DNA of 64,000 nucleotides. It comes from Maylandia zebra. Lineage: Eukaryota; Chordata; Actinopteri; Cichliformes; Cichlidae. Location: contig NC_135167.1 in assembly GCF_041146795.1 (NCBI RefSeq), positions 6,234,454-6,298,453 of the forward strand. The letters run 5' to 3'. Position numbers and translations under genes: made by a program. Shown here piece after piece: positions 1 to 11,567 of this stretch; within the stretch, counting starts at the first letter, position 1, and each line of letters begins with the position of its first letter. The notes beneath the pieces were generated by a model, which was given only the letters and a program-made list of their open reading frames with translations, ran no database searches and had not been told where the DNA came from.

Positions 1-618
1 TTAAGCCTGGAGGCAGTGTTCATAATAATGAAAGCATTTGAGTTTTGGAAATGGTGTGTCCTACCGAGAATATCCTTTACACTGGCTGTGAGATTAACTT
101 GTAACTCATGCTGAACGTCACATTTTATCTTCAAAGCAAATGGAAGCTAGATGTTATTCTTTTTAACTATTAGTTTTCTTTCTAATTTTTTTTTTTATTG
201 GAGACCTAAGAGTGTTGGTAAAGTTTGTATAGGTCAGTTGAAACTTTGAGTTACTGTTTTGACAGGTAATCAATTTGCTGTGAATTTGCTCTGAAGTCTT
301 ATGTTTTGGAGAGCTGAAATTGTACCCAAGACTTCTGTCCCCCTCGGGTGTTTTAGATGGAGCCAAAGGAAAATCCCAAGTGTTATTTATTTTTCACCAG
401 TTTAGTTGATTGGTGTCTGCTTTCCATAAGCTTAAGACACATTTTTATTTAATGGTTCTAAAATGAACCCCAGACTGTATGTGTGGCTGGATCTAAGTGG
501 GTCAGTTAATTGTTTTGTCAAATCCCAAAAGCCATTTTGAAACAGGCCGTTCCCTTCGTCCAGTTAATTTTATTTTATTTTTTGTCTTGTCTCCGTTTCT
601 GGTCTTCTCAAAATGTAG
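1..618 (+). other. dnaja2: Intron of dnaja2 (3' part)
   Basis: Non-coding sequence leading to the acceptor AG at 617-618. It is T-rich with no open frame resembling a protein. The exons carrying the start codon and the first part of the J domain must lie to the left of the window. No repeat family was recognised here. Confidence 0.8.
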
Positions 619-3600
619 TTCAAAGAAATCAGCTTTGCCTATGAGGTGCTAACTAACCCTGAAAAGAAAGAACTTTATGATCGCTATGGAGAACAAGGCT
701 TGCGGGAAGGTGGCGGGGGTGGCCCAGGGATGGACGATATCTTCTCCCACATCTTTGGAGGTGGACTCTTTGGCTTCATGGGTGGACAGAGCAGTCGATC
801 CAGGAATGGAGGTCGGAGGAGAGGAGAAGACATGGTCCATCCACTCAAGTAAGACCTAGCTTGGAAACTCAGATGAAATTGATTTAATGTTTTTGTGTTT
901 GCAATTAATTAAAATTGCTCTTGATGTGCAGCACAACTATTTTATCTTGCATCAGTTGATATCATGTTTTTTTTCTGTAGGGTTTCACTGGAGGACCTTT
1001 ACAATGGAAAAACAACTAAACTACAACTTAGCAAGAATGTACTCTGTAGCACTTGCAATGGGTGAGTAGTATAACCAACATCTTGCTGTTATTTCTGCTT
1101 GATAGTTTAGATATTAACAGTTTTAATCCTGGGATATTTGTTGGTTATTACAACAAATCCATCTGTGGCTTTGTGTGAATACAGGCAGGGAGGCAAGACG
1201 GGTGCTGTACAAAAGTGTACGGCGTGTAGGGGGCGTGGCATGCGCATCATGATCAGACAGCTGGCCCCGGGTATGGTCCAACAGATGCAGTCAGTGTGTA
1301 CTGATTGTAATGGAGAGGGTAAGTGCCACAGTGATGTAAACCATGACTAAGCACTTGCGTGTTTTATTGATCTGCACAGATCTCTGATCCTGTGTTTTAT
1401 TTAATCTGCCCCAGGTGAGGTGATCAGTGAGAAAGACCGCTGTAAAAAATGCGAGGGCAAGAAAGTCGTGAAGGAGGTGAAGATTCTGGAGGTGCATGTG
1501 GACAAAGGCATGAAGCATGGCCAGAAAATTACCTTTGGAGGAGAAGCTGACCAGGCACCTGGCGTTGAACCTGGGGATATAGTTCTTGTCCTGCAAGAAA
1601 AAGAGCACGAGGTACATGGGGGGAGTCTGATTCATGTTATCCTTTCCCTCGTAACCCATGCATACTCTGTAATAGGAGGTGATGGTTTTAACATTATTTT
1701 GAGCAGTCTATTCTCCTTTTGTGTTTTTTGTATGTCAGTTGCTAATTACTTCACTCCCATAAAAAGGTGAACTTCTTCTAATTCAGCTCCTCACACCTGA
1801 CCAAAGCTTCCTGTTGCATTCTTTTGATGTCAAACTGTTGATTCTGTTTTCACTAATGGCCAAAATCTCATAGTCTCAGCTGGTTCGTAAAATGTATGTA
1901 TAACACAGTATAACACAGTACATGTGTGGGTGTGCAGAGGTGACGAATTTACGCACAACTTAAATAAGCATCAAAGAAGTGGAAATAAAATCTCGGAGAC
2001 GTTGGAGTTAGTCATGCAGAATTTGTATATTTCAATTTTTTTTTAAATAAGTTTTAATTACATTTTGATTTTTGTTTTGATTTCAGGGTGTTTTTTAAAT
2101 AAATTTGGTTAGTTTTGGCGTGTTTATAAATGTTTAGTTTTAATCTTTAATTATTTTAACACAGAGGATATTTATCTAGGAGCAGATTTTAACATTTTGG
2201 AATGAGTGTTATAGCAGCAGAGTGTCAGGCTGGTGTAGAGGTTAGTATTATCATTCCCTGGGGTGTTTCCTGCATGGAGTTGGCATGTTCTGCCTGTGGG
2301 AACTCAAGCTTCCTCCCACAGTCCAGACAGACACGTAAGGTGAATAAGTCATTCTAACAGGTGAATTATGCTTCTGTGTTAGATCTGTGTCGTACCTTAC
2401 GTCATAACCAGGACCCTATTATTATTATTTTTTTTTTTCCCTACAACATAACGTTGTAGGTAACGTTTCATGATTTCATTTTTAATTATGATGCTTGGGT
2501 TTTTACCCCCTCCCATCCCACCTGATGTGGTTTAACAATGCACTTTTTGCATACAACCTGAGTACATCTGTGAGCATTGTGGTAACTTGGAGCGTTGCAT
2601 ACAGTTTGGAAGGCATTTGGGGGGCAATCTATAGCATTTTCAGTTTGCTCTAGTAAATTCACTTAGTGTAGTAGATGGACGACCTGGTCATTGTTTCTCT
2701 GTCTATGGCATTATGCTTCACCTAACTTTCATACTAACATGCCAACCTCCTGCAGCGCTGATGGATAATAATTTTATGGGTCTTAGGTAGGGCTGGGCCA
2801 TATCATACCGTTCACGGTAATACCGGTATAATGTCGGGCAACGATAAGAAAATGAAATATCGCGATAGAATATGGGTGAAACTGATACAGATTAGAAAAA
2901 TATGATTTCTGTATCAGTCATAGTTTTGTGAGCTGTCAGAGCCTAAAATGCAACATTACTAAGGTTGATAGTTTTTAATTAATTTTATCTCTCATAAAAG
3001 CTGCAATTGTCTTGATCAGATATCATGTCAAATAATTTCTTATGTGTTGAGGCACCCCTCCTTATGCAATACGAGATTTAAATAATTGTTTTAGCACTTT
3101 GAGCACTCAAAAGCCTAAGTCATGTGTTATATAGTGTTTGATTGTGGGCTAAATGGTGCACCTGCTGTGGAATATATACAGCTGTTGTTCGTGAGTTTAT
3201 GATTCATGAGTAAGCTACTGATTTAAAACACCCCCTCTGTTTGCAAGAAATAAAGTAAGAAAATCTTAAATTGTATCACAGAAAATTCTAACAGGGAAAA
3301 AAAGTCTGTATTTCAGTGCATATAAGAAGGAAAACATTATACATTATTGAGTTTTTATAATTAAATCGTATTATGCCTTAATGTTGAATTTCTTTGGTAG
3401 CAAAACGTCTTGATGCATTCTCAATCATCCAGGAAAGTAAATCTCCAAAAAGTTGATTCTGTTCATCTGGACGTAGCGTTTTGTGGGAGAAATGTTTCGT
3501 CACTCATCCAAGTGACTTCTTCAGTCTCAGCTGACCGCAGGTTTCCCCAATCTTATAAACCGTACATTTGCATAATGACTGAAACCAGCCCACTGAAGGA

Positions 3601-6600
3601 TGCAAATTCTCATTACCACTGATCAAAGACCACTGATCAATGGCCATGAGTACCATTCACAGAGAGTTGGGGAATGGCTGCAATTACAGCATTGTAAGAT
3701 GGCGAAAGATGGGTGTGCCGTGGGCTCCCCAGCCTAAGGGTTAATCTTTCGGCATCTTACAATGCTGTGATTGCAGCCACACAGTGGACCAAAGGAAAAA
3801 GGATTTTGTGTAGTAGCTGAACACAGTGTTCCTGGAAATGAAGAAAAGGAGTGTTTCTGTTCACTGAAAAATCAGCGCTTATGATTCTACATGGTTGAAG
3901 TGTTGAGTTCCTGGTTTGCATTAACAACACTTGTAGCTGGATGCCAAAAAGTGATGGGTGTCCTCTCATGAAATAAAGTTATATTGACATCATGAGTGGT
4001 GGATTGATAGGCTAATCAGTCTTGTGATGCTGATCTTTTTTTCAAGAGCAATTCAACTAAATGTTGTAATTTTAATAAAACAGACAAATCGTAATGAAGC
4101 TTATTTGTCGTAATGGTGCCAAATTCAGAAATATGCAAGCCACTTACCTTACTCGGCTGAGGTAAATAAAGACCCTGGTAAATGTTAAAGGAAATGGGTT
4201 GTGGATGGTTTTGGCTTAACTAGAACACCACCCAGAGCTTCAGGAGTGCCTCTGGCTCCTCCCACAGGATGTCTATCTTTAATGTCAAAATATGTCATTC
4301 ATAGACATCTGTAGCATAATGAGTTGGTACAGCCAGCAGCAACAACACATAAAACACTGATCATGGAACATCAGTACTCTTTATGAAATGGCACTATATC
4401 AAAAGGTCTGAAAATCATTTGAAGTAGTACAATAAAAAGTATTTAAGAGGCATTAAAAAAACTACTTGTCTGTGTATACAGGAATACATTCTGACAGCAT
4501 CCTATTGAGTAAATTAGTAACTTTTTTGTGCTATACTTGTTTGTACTATTGATTTCTAACAAATGCTCTAAGGCAGAGGTGTTTAGTGTTCGGATACAAT
4601 ACAGTTTACAAAAATGTGATGGTGCGAACTTAATTGTTTTCTAATAATTAATAAAAAATAATTAAAATTGACAAAGCATTACAGTGCCAAAAAAGCTAGC
4701 TTGTGGAACAGTGTGAATTTAAAGTACAAGGCCTCTACTGAGTGTTCCATTATGGGTTGATGTTTGTCTTGTTAATTCTAGCCTTTTGATAAGATATTTA
4801 TTTGCCTGTCAGTTTAGTGTGCAGGAGTTCTTAAAGCTGTTGTGTAACGCATTTTACTGCAACATAAGAAAGAAATGTTACAAAACTCCAAGTTCATAGC
4901 CTCCCCCAATGTCTTGACTGCCAAATTACACCATGAAGAAGCATTGTCACACAGTCAATTATAGCTGTCACAGATGACGAGCTCAAAAGACACTGTCAGA
5001 GAAAATGATTCTGACCACTTTAAAAGGCTATCAGTCACAGACAAAAGCAATTTGTTCTGAAAAATTATCTGTTACCGTGTTTAATGTGGTTTTTATGAGA
5101 GAATAGGCTTCAGCGATGAGAACTCTTTGGATTATTGGAATAAAAAAAACTTTTTTTTCCCCCTAAAATTGACTAACTTCTGCTTTAGCCCCAGCTTTAT
5201 TCAAAGGTAATGATATACAGTGACATGCTTTCCCACACTGTCATATTTGGTATATCAGGAAATGATGCTTTGTTTGTTTGGTTTGTTTGTTTTTAAATCT
5301 GTTAGAACTGTGACGATTTCATCTATTAATAGATATTACTAACAATCTCTCTCTATTTTCAGACATATAGACGAGATGGCAATGACCTCTTCATGAACCA
5401 CAAGATTGGGCTGGTGGAGGCGCTGTGTGGTTTCCAGTTTATGTTGAAACATTTAGATGGAAGACAAATTGTTGTTAAGTACCCTGCTGGCAAAGTCATT
5501 GAACCAGGTAAACATCCATTTTTAACATTGCTTTTCTTACTGAATTTGTCAGGAACAGACTGCATCATTATTCAAAGCTCTGACGTGGTTGCCAGATAAG
5601 TGTATTAGCCTAGCAGGTGTCCAGCTTTGGGCTTTATTGGCAGAGAGTTTCTATCATTGTAAAGATGTTCTTCACACTAACACTGGGGGGTGGGTTTACC
5701 CTAAATCCCCAGTGCTGGAAATACTGTTTAGAAAAATGTGATTAAGTCTAATTTTAAACAAACGGCACTCTTTTCTAGGCTCTGTCAGGATGGTGCGGGG
5801 AGAAGGCATGCCACAGTACCGAAACCCTTTCGAGAAAGGAGATCTTTATATCAAGTTTGATGTCCAGTTTCCTGACAACAATTGGATCAGCCCTGAGAAA
5901 CTTGGGGTATGACAGATTTGTGCTTTTAATTTACTGTCTTTAATCTTCTAATTTTGATTTGTCTCATTATAGACAAAGACCAAAGCTCATTCTTCGTACT
6001 TAGAAGTAATTACAAAACTGTCCTTCATAGGCAATTTTTTTTCCTCCATATAATTAGATTAAGACATTAAAACTATATTCCAAACAGACTTAAGTCAGCG
6101 AGTCATTTACAGTTGAGTTCAAATATATTATTTAAATCAGACTTGCCCATCAGGCCTCTGAGGGGGCATCAGTGATGGCAGCACACTGAGGCAGTAAATA
6201 GATTTGCTCTTTTATTAGCAGCTTTGAAACAAGCAAGGAAAAAGGGAAATATTGGCAGCAGTGTTGATGGAGAAAGGCCACAGCACACCTTACTTTGAAC
6301 AACAGCTGCTTTAACTTGAAAAATATACATGATTTTCAGACAGCTCAGCAGTGAGTTAGCTGTCTGACCTGTAACATGTTCACATGTAGGACTGCTGTTT
6401 TTCTTGGGTGGAAAGCAATTTATATGTGTACGGTTAGTGGGGAGAAACCCAAGGTGCATGTTTTCTCAAATGATTTTTTTCTACTATGTCTTCAGAGTCC
6501 GTCACATAATCTGGTTTTGGTCTGAAGAGAAAGTATGACCTGTTTGTTTGTTGTCGTTGTTTTAACGAGGGGGGGAAAGATATTAATTTCATTCAGACTT

Positions 6601-7029
6601 CCATTCAGCGATTTGATTCCTTCTTGTGATGAATGTGAAAGTACTTAAATTCTGTCACGCTTGTCTTTCTGGCTGAGGATGGAAGTGAATTTCTTCCTGA
6701 GACAGCACCCCTTCTCGCTCTCTCTCTCCTTGTAGCAGTGCACTCATGACCCCACAACCTTCTGACACCAGAGAATGGTTAGAAATCCCAATGAAGCTGC
6801 CTGTTAAAGCTGTATTTTGAAAATTGTTTTCCCTGTGAAGGAGCTGGAAGACATGCTGCCCTCACGGTCAGAGCCACCCATCATCAGTGGAGACACGGAG
6901 GAGGTCGACCTGCAAGATTATGACGTCAGCCAGAGCTCGTCATCTGGTAACCGCAGGGAGGCTTACAATGACAGCTCGGACGAAGAGGGCAGCCACCACG
7001 GCTCGGGAGTACAGTGTGCCCACCAGTAA
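619..7029 (+). CDS. dnaja2: DnaJ homolog subfamily A member 2 (type I Hsp40), 5'-truncated by window edge
   Basis: Cytosolic J-domain co-chaperone that delivers clients to Hsp70 and stimulates its ATPase. Exons: 619-848, 981-1061, 1185-1318, 1415-1611, 5363-5507, 5779-5906 and 6841-7029. All have GT-AG junctions and consistent phases, giving 367 codons plus stop. The first visible residues, [11 protein letters not shown], are the end of the J domain. A Gly/Phe-rich linker with [10 protein letters not shown] follows. Next come the four zinc-finger repeats ([32 protein letters not shown]), then the C-terminal substrate-binding domains. The last four residues are CAHQ, a CaaX farnesylation box typical of DNAJA proteins. 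About 47 N-terminal residues, including the HPD motif, are outside the window. The sequence follows human DNAJA2 almost residue for residue, so DNAJA1 or DNAJA4 is unlikely. Nothing in the visible part is broken. Confidence 0.96.
2216..2345 (+). repeat. Degraded fish interspersed repeat
   Basis: The stretch containing catggagttggcatgttct and cttcctcccacagtcca resembles a segment seen very commonly in fish genomes, next to tRNA-like or LINE-like sequence. It is heavily diverged, so the family and exact ends are uncertain. Confidence 0.4.
2785..2890 (+). mobile_element. DNA-transposon-like fragment, possibly hAT
   Basis: It begins with agggctgggccatatcata, followed by alternating accgg/ccgta-like motifs. 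That pattern is typical of hAT-type non-autonomous elements in fish (terminus AGGGCTGGGC). No matching inverted end was found, so it looks truncated. The family assignment is from memory of similar sequences. Confidence 0.35.
3403..3715 (-). mobile_element. Penelope-like retroelement, 3' fragment (copy A)
   Basis: Read on the minus strand, about 3665-3714 translates to [16 protein letters not shown]. This resembles the C-terminal end of Penelope-like (Poseidon-type) retroelement proteins, just after the GIY-YIG endonuclease. Non-coding sequence follows, down to the ...catcaagacg end near 3410. Three further copies of the same 3' end occur in this window (41734, 46944, 47820). The reading frame is interrupted by stops and the 5' part is missing, so it is a dead fragment. 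The Penelope assignment rests on this short motif and needs a database search. Confidence 0.55.
3675..3779. repeat. Near-perfect inverted repeat (36-nt arms, 33-nt spacer)
   Basis: The arms at 3675-3710 and 3744-3779 are reverse complements at 34 of 36 positions by my reading. The left arm is the terminal coding part of Penelope-like copy A. The right arm is therefore a short second piece of the same element in opposite orientation. This would form a stable hairpin in the intron transcript. Confidence 0.8.
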
Positions 7030-7980
7030 TCTCATGCGCTTTCCCACTCTGACATATACACATACAGACACACACAACCCATGAGCTAGATGGGAGAAAA
7101 TGTATGAGTTGCAGACTAAACAAAGGCAGGTCAGGCTCAGTAGCTCCTCAGACACAGATCACAATCACACTGACTGTGCACAAGTTGTTGATTGTTTGAA
7201 ATATTGTGCCCTTGAATCATTTTGATTTTTGTCTGAGGAACTAACACTGGTGCAGCCAGAGACAGATCTAGACACTTTAAACAGCAACTTTAGGTAAAAA
7301 TTCATATAAAATATTTAAGATGTAATGAAACAAGTGGTCGCCTCAGTGAACACCATGTTAGGATGACGATCTTCTGTTCATACAGACTTCACCCACCCAC
7401 CTTTCTCTTCCTCTGTCATGGCTGATAGTCCAGTGTCCTGCTAATTGGAGCTCAAGATCAGTAAAAAGGAATGTTTCTTTGTGACATGGGTTCTGTTTTC
7501 ATAGTATTTACATTAATTTAAAAGACTAACCAATGTGCAAAGACAAAGCAGCTGAGCAACGTGACATGCAGATCCTCGGACTTATGCATTCATGGACTTG
7601 TCGACTCGGCGCCATTTGTAGGATTTGTTTTCTGATTTTTACAGCTTTAGTTTCTTTCTAGGTTTTTACGTGTTGTTGTTGTTTTTTTTTTGTTTTTTTT
7701 TGTTGTTTTTTTTCCCCTGTCTTTACTTTTTAATTCGAACAGAAATTTCATTAAGTGTGTATATCACTGAAGTGGTTGTTGGTAAGCTTCATCAGCTGCT
7801 GTATTTCAAGGCTGTGTGATTTAAAAATAAATAAATAAATAAAAACCTATAGTCTGTACCTGTGCTGAGACCATGTGCATGTACAAAGCTTTGGTTCCCG
7901 CACTTGTCAAACATCCAATAAAGCAGCACACTTCTCAAGAAATGTCTATGAAGTTGTTGAATAAACTGTTGAAATATCAT
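7030..7980 (+). promoter_or_regulatory. dnaja2: dnaja2 3' UTR and polyadenylation signals
   Basis: Non-coding sequence directly after the stop. AATAAA signals lie in the AATA repeat near 7827-7845, at 7917-7922 and at 7960-7965. The last two are the most plausible ends of the messenger RNA. T-rich runs at 7680-7715 lie upstream. The transcript end is inferred, not seen. Confidence 0.6.
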
Positions 7981-10123
7981 TCGTAGTGTGTTACATTGAT
8001 TTTTGCAATGTTTTTCTTTTTGCCACCAGAAGTAGTAGGCTAGAAATAAGTTGAAGCCATCAGAGTTTTGAAATGGCTCACTAAGGGAAAAAAGTTGTTC
8101 TTTCTATACACAATGTGTCAATGACGAGAACTAATCCAAGGATCCTGCCAACTATTCTCTGGAGGTACTGTATGACTAAATCAAAAAACATTTCCATCCT
8201 CAGTCAGCTGTCATCAGTGAACGGGATCGCACACTGTCCTAAAAGCAGTCTGAGTGGAAAGACATGCCAATGAAACTACAATGCTGTGACCTCTGTAGTT
8301 CTTGAAGAGGCAGCTGATCACTGCTTCTTCCATTAGTATTTGTGTACAGTGTAAACTGTTGAATGGGTTGAGAAGCACGCATATATACATGCATATACAT
8401 TTCAACTGGTCATGCTGGTAGCTTTGGTTAGTGGTGCTGATTTAAGTAGTGTTGCCATTTAAGTGTCCTGTGATGTGGTTTATTGACTTCAATGTGAGGA
8501 ACCCTTAGTGACCTGAACATCGGGCATCTATTGGCCCTTTCAGTGTCATTTAAAGAGTGAAACAGCTAAAACCAAGCTATTTAATTAGTGTGGATCATGT
8601 CCTACCTGTGCCAATGACCCTTGTGTTTAACAAATCTCAGCTACGTCTTCTTTGTAATCATCAAACTTTTATTAGAGTTCAGAAAAACCTGTGTAAATGC
8701 TGGTATCTGATAGGTCACTGAGGAATTTCCTTCATCAGTGCTTGTTTTAGAGGGCTCCTGACATTTGTATTCTATTGGAAAATGCAGTAAGTTATGAGCC
8801 ATCAAACAAATATGGAACAATGCAAATTAGTGATAATATTGAAGAAGTCACTTGTTGACCCATTAGCGGGGGGCCCTTAAACAGTTCTTTTTTTGGTGGT
8901 CATAGTAGTAATGCTAGCGAAGGAGGCAAGGGTTTTGTGTTGCAGTGTGGTGCAGATTAACAGAAAACAAAAATCTGTTTTACAGTTTTCCCAAATTTGG
9001 GGATAGTGGAGTATGTAGGAAATGTAAGAAAGTTAAAATGACAATCTAGTAAAAGTCTTTTATTTTAATTTTAACAAGTACATAAGTAATAACAAAATCA
9101 TTTTATTTCCAATTTTGCTGTGTCAGTGTGAAAAACAATCGTTATTATTTATGGTTATCATGTAAGTTTAAAGACAAGCTTAGACAGCATTTTCACATTG
9201 ACTTTTCATTATGGAAAGGATGGAATTTTCTTTAGTGCTAAGTCAGTTTTAATTTATGGCAAAGATGAAGTTAGCTACTTCACTGTAGAAGCAAACCCTA
9301 AAGTGCTTAGTAAAAGGGTGCCGAACATAAGGCCCGGGGGGTGTAAACGGCCGTCAAAGACTCAAAATGCATCCAGTTGATTGCTTTGGATAGGTGCATT
9401 TTCATAAATTTGAGCCTACCCCTTTTCCTATTTATAAGGACCGCCCCATGGCCTTTCATACTTATTTACCAATGTATTAGACAGAATCTTTTTTTATTTT
9501 ATTTCACCATCTACTATACTTACTATACTATACTACACTCTTGGTTTTATAATGACAATTTAACCCCCGAAATGTCAGACTGACAGATTTCTTTCTTCAT
9601 ACTGTTGACATTGCACTTGTTTTTGTTATATTATAGCATTAAACATGTAGTAAACTTCTTTGTACTAGAAAGATCAGTTTCACTGGTCCAGCTAGCTTAA
9701 ATCAACGTCCATTGACTAGATGGACTTAAACAATGAATAACAAAATACAAGGAAACTTAGACCCAAACTAATAACAGCTACAACATACCTAAGAAAAGAA
9801 ATATAGCAATAAACCCTGACAAATTGGTAACTCTTTGAAGTGTTACTGCATTCACAATCAGTCACTTTGTGCAGTGAGTCAAAGCATTGGGTGGACTGCA
9901 TCAGGCTAAACTAAATTGATAGAATTGAGTGGACTCGTACTTATAAGAGAGTTAGAACAACAACTAAAAAAACTTAGAATATTCTGAAAAGAACTAATAT
10001 AGGTTAACTGGGAGGAGCGGTGAAAATTAAGATGGAACAGAGGTGGAGGAAGACGATGTTACATCATGTGAGGAGCAGCAGTGTCCCTCCTCCAGAACAA
10101 GTGAAAGTATTTTTTCTTCTTTT
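7981..10123. other. Intergenic, no gene seen
   Basis: AT-rich sequence between the dnaja2 3' end and the coiled-coil pseudogene. A short GC-rich patch at about 9315-9345 (ggcccggggggtgtaaacgg) looks like the edge of a fish DNA transposon but is too short to name. No coding exon, RNA gene or array was recognised. Confidence 0.6.
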
Positions 10124-11567
10124 TTAGGCACTGTTCCATGAGCACTTTTTTTTCTCAAGGATAAGGTTTGTCAACTCATGGATTATTTCTGCATTTTCTT
10201 TCTCAAGTTTCTTGCATCTTTTCTCCACATCTTCTAATTCTGCTTCATGTGTTTTCTGTTGTTGCTTTTGCACCTGGATTTTAGTGTTCTTGTTCTTCAA
10301 GTAGTTAGAAAGTTCCTGAAGTTCTGTGTTTTTTCTCAGCATTTCATTGATGCTACTCTGCATCTCTGAGCATTGTTTTTCCGGCTTTTTCTTTTCTCCC
10401 TCCAGTTCAGTTGTTTTGTACTTCCTTTTTGTTTTGTTTTTTCCTCTGAAGAACAAGTTTTTCTTCTTTCTGTTTCATGCTCCTTCTCTTGAAGTATTTC
10501 TTGATTTTTGAGCAGTGTTTCATCAAGAGTTATTTGGAGCACCTTGTATTTTTCTCATCTCTTCAAGTTTGCAATCCATTTCTTTCTGTTGTGTGTCCTG
10601 TTGTTCTTTTTCTCGAAGAAAATCTTTATTTCTGTGCAGTGTTTTGTCGAGCCTTAATTAAAGCACTCTGGATTTTTTCCCCCATGTCTTCAAGCTTGGT
10701 GTCCATTCCTTTCTGTTTTATCTCTTGTTGGTTTCTCTCTTGGAGCAGCTGTTGATTTTTGTGCAATGTTTTGTTATGCTTTACCTGCAGCCTTGGAGTT
10801 TGGACTGCATGTCTCTCTGCTTGATGTCCTGTTGTTTCTTCTCTTGGTGGATTTCTTTATTTTTTCCAGAGCTTCATCAAGCTTTACTTGCAAGCCTTCG
10901 TTGTGTTTCTCTGTGTTCTGAAGCTTGCAATCCGTTTCTTTCTGTTTCATGTCCTGTTGCTTCTTCTCTTGAAGCATCTCTTGATTTTTCAGCAGTTTCA
11001 CTAAGAGTTATTTGGTGCATTTTATATTTTTCCTCTTTCTCTTGAGGTTTGCAATCCATTTCTTTCTGTTGTGTGTCCTGTTGTTCTTTTCTTGAAGAAA
11101 CTTTATGTCTGTGCAGTGTTTTATTGAGCTTTATTTGGAGCACTCTGGATTTTTCCTTCATGTCTTCAAGCTTGCTGTCCATTTCTTTCTTTGAACTCTA
11201 TGTCCTGTTTTTTTTTTCTCTTGGAAGATTTCATTATTTTTTTCCAGAGCTTGATCAAGCTTTTCTTGGAGCTCCTGATTCTTTTTGTCTTGCAGAGCCC
11301 ATTGTTTCTCCTCAATAATACCTTCTTTTTCTTGAAGCTGGTAGGACTGTTTTTTTTTTTCATTCAGCACTCTTTCACTCATTTTCTTGCCTCAGGGACA
11401 TAATCTTTTCTCTGTTCATGAGATTTTCATTCTGCATTTCTTCAAAGCGCTTCTCCTCTAGTTGTACGTGTTCACCCCAAGGAAGAGAGCTGAGGTAAGG
11501 GTCTAGGGGTTCATCCCATGGAAGACAGCTGGGGTCAACTTCTTGTCTTTCTTGATCATTTCTCTGT
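10124..11567 (-). pseudogene. Broken coiled-coil repeat protein gene
   Basis: On the minus strand, a chain of Glu/Lys/Gln/Leu-rich frames runs from about 11567 to 10124, interrupted by frameshifts and stops. It starts with an open stretch containing a doubled Leu-Pro-Trp motif (LPWDEPLDPYLSSLPWGE). It then runs into coiled coil such as LQEKLDQALEKNNEIFQEKK and LQIKLNKTLHRHK. A recurring block is seen as tttctttctgtt on the plus strand, near 10462, 10579, 10708, 10811, 10935, 11059 and 11181. The period is about 103-129 bp, close to 126 bp, or 42 residues or six heptads. Several breaks coincide with T or A homopolymers (11211-11220, 11350-11360). It is most likely a dead copy of a repetitive coiled-coil gene. 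I do not recognise the parent. A spliced functional gene or assembly errors at homopolymers are less likely alternatives. Confidence 0.6.

Larger units (their letters stand above)
1612..5362 (+). other. dnaja2: Large dnaja2 intron, repeat-bearing
   Basis: Intron between the exon ending at 1611 (donor gtacat) and the exon starting at 5363. It contains a degraded interspersed repeat near 2216-2345, a DNA-transposon-like terminus near 2785-2890 and a Penelope-like 3' fragment with a fold-back at 3403-3779. The remainder is AT-rich with no coding exon seen. Confidence 0.8.

Noticed and set aside
10124-11403. Treating the coiled-coil frames as several real small genes
   Set aside because: The frames overlap and shift into one another, share the same repeat unit and lack splice or start structure, so a single broken copy explains them better.
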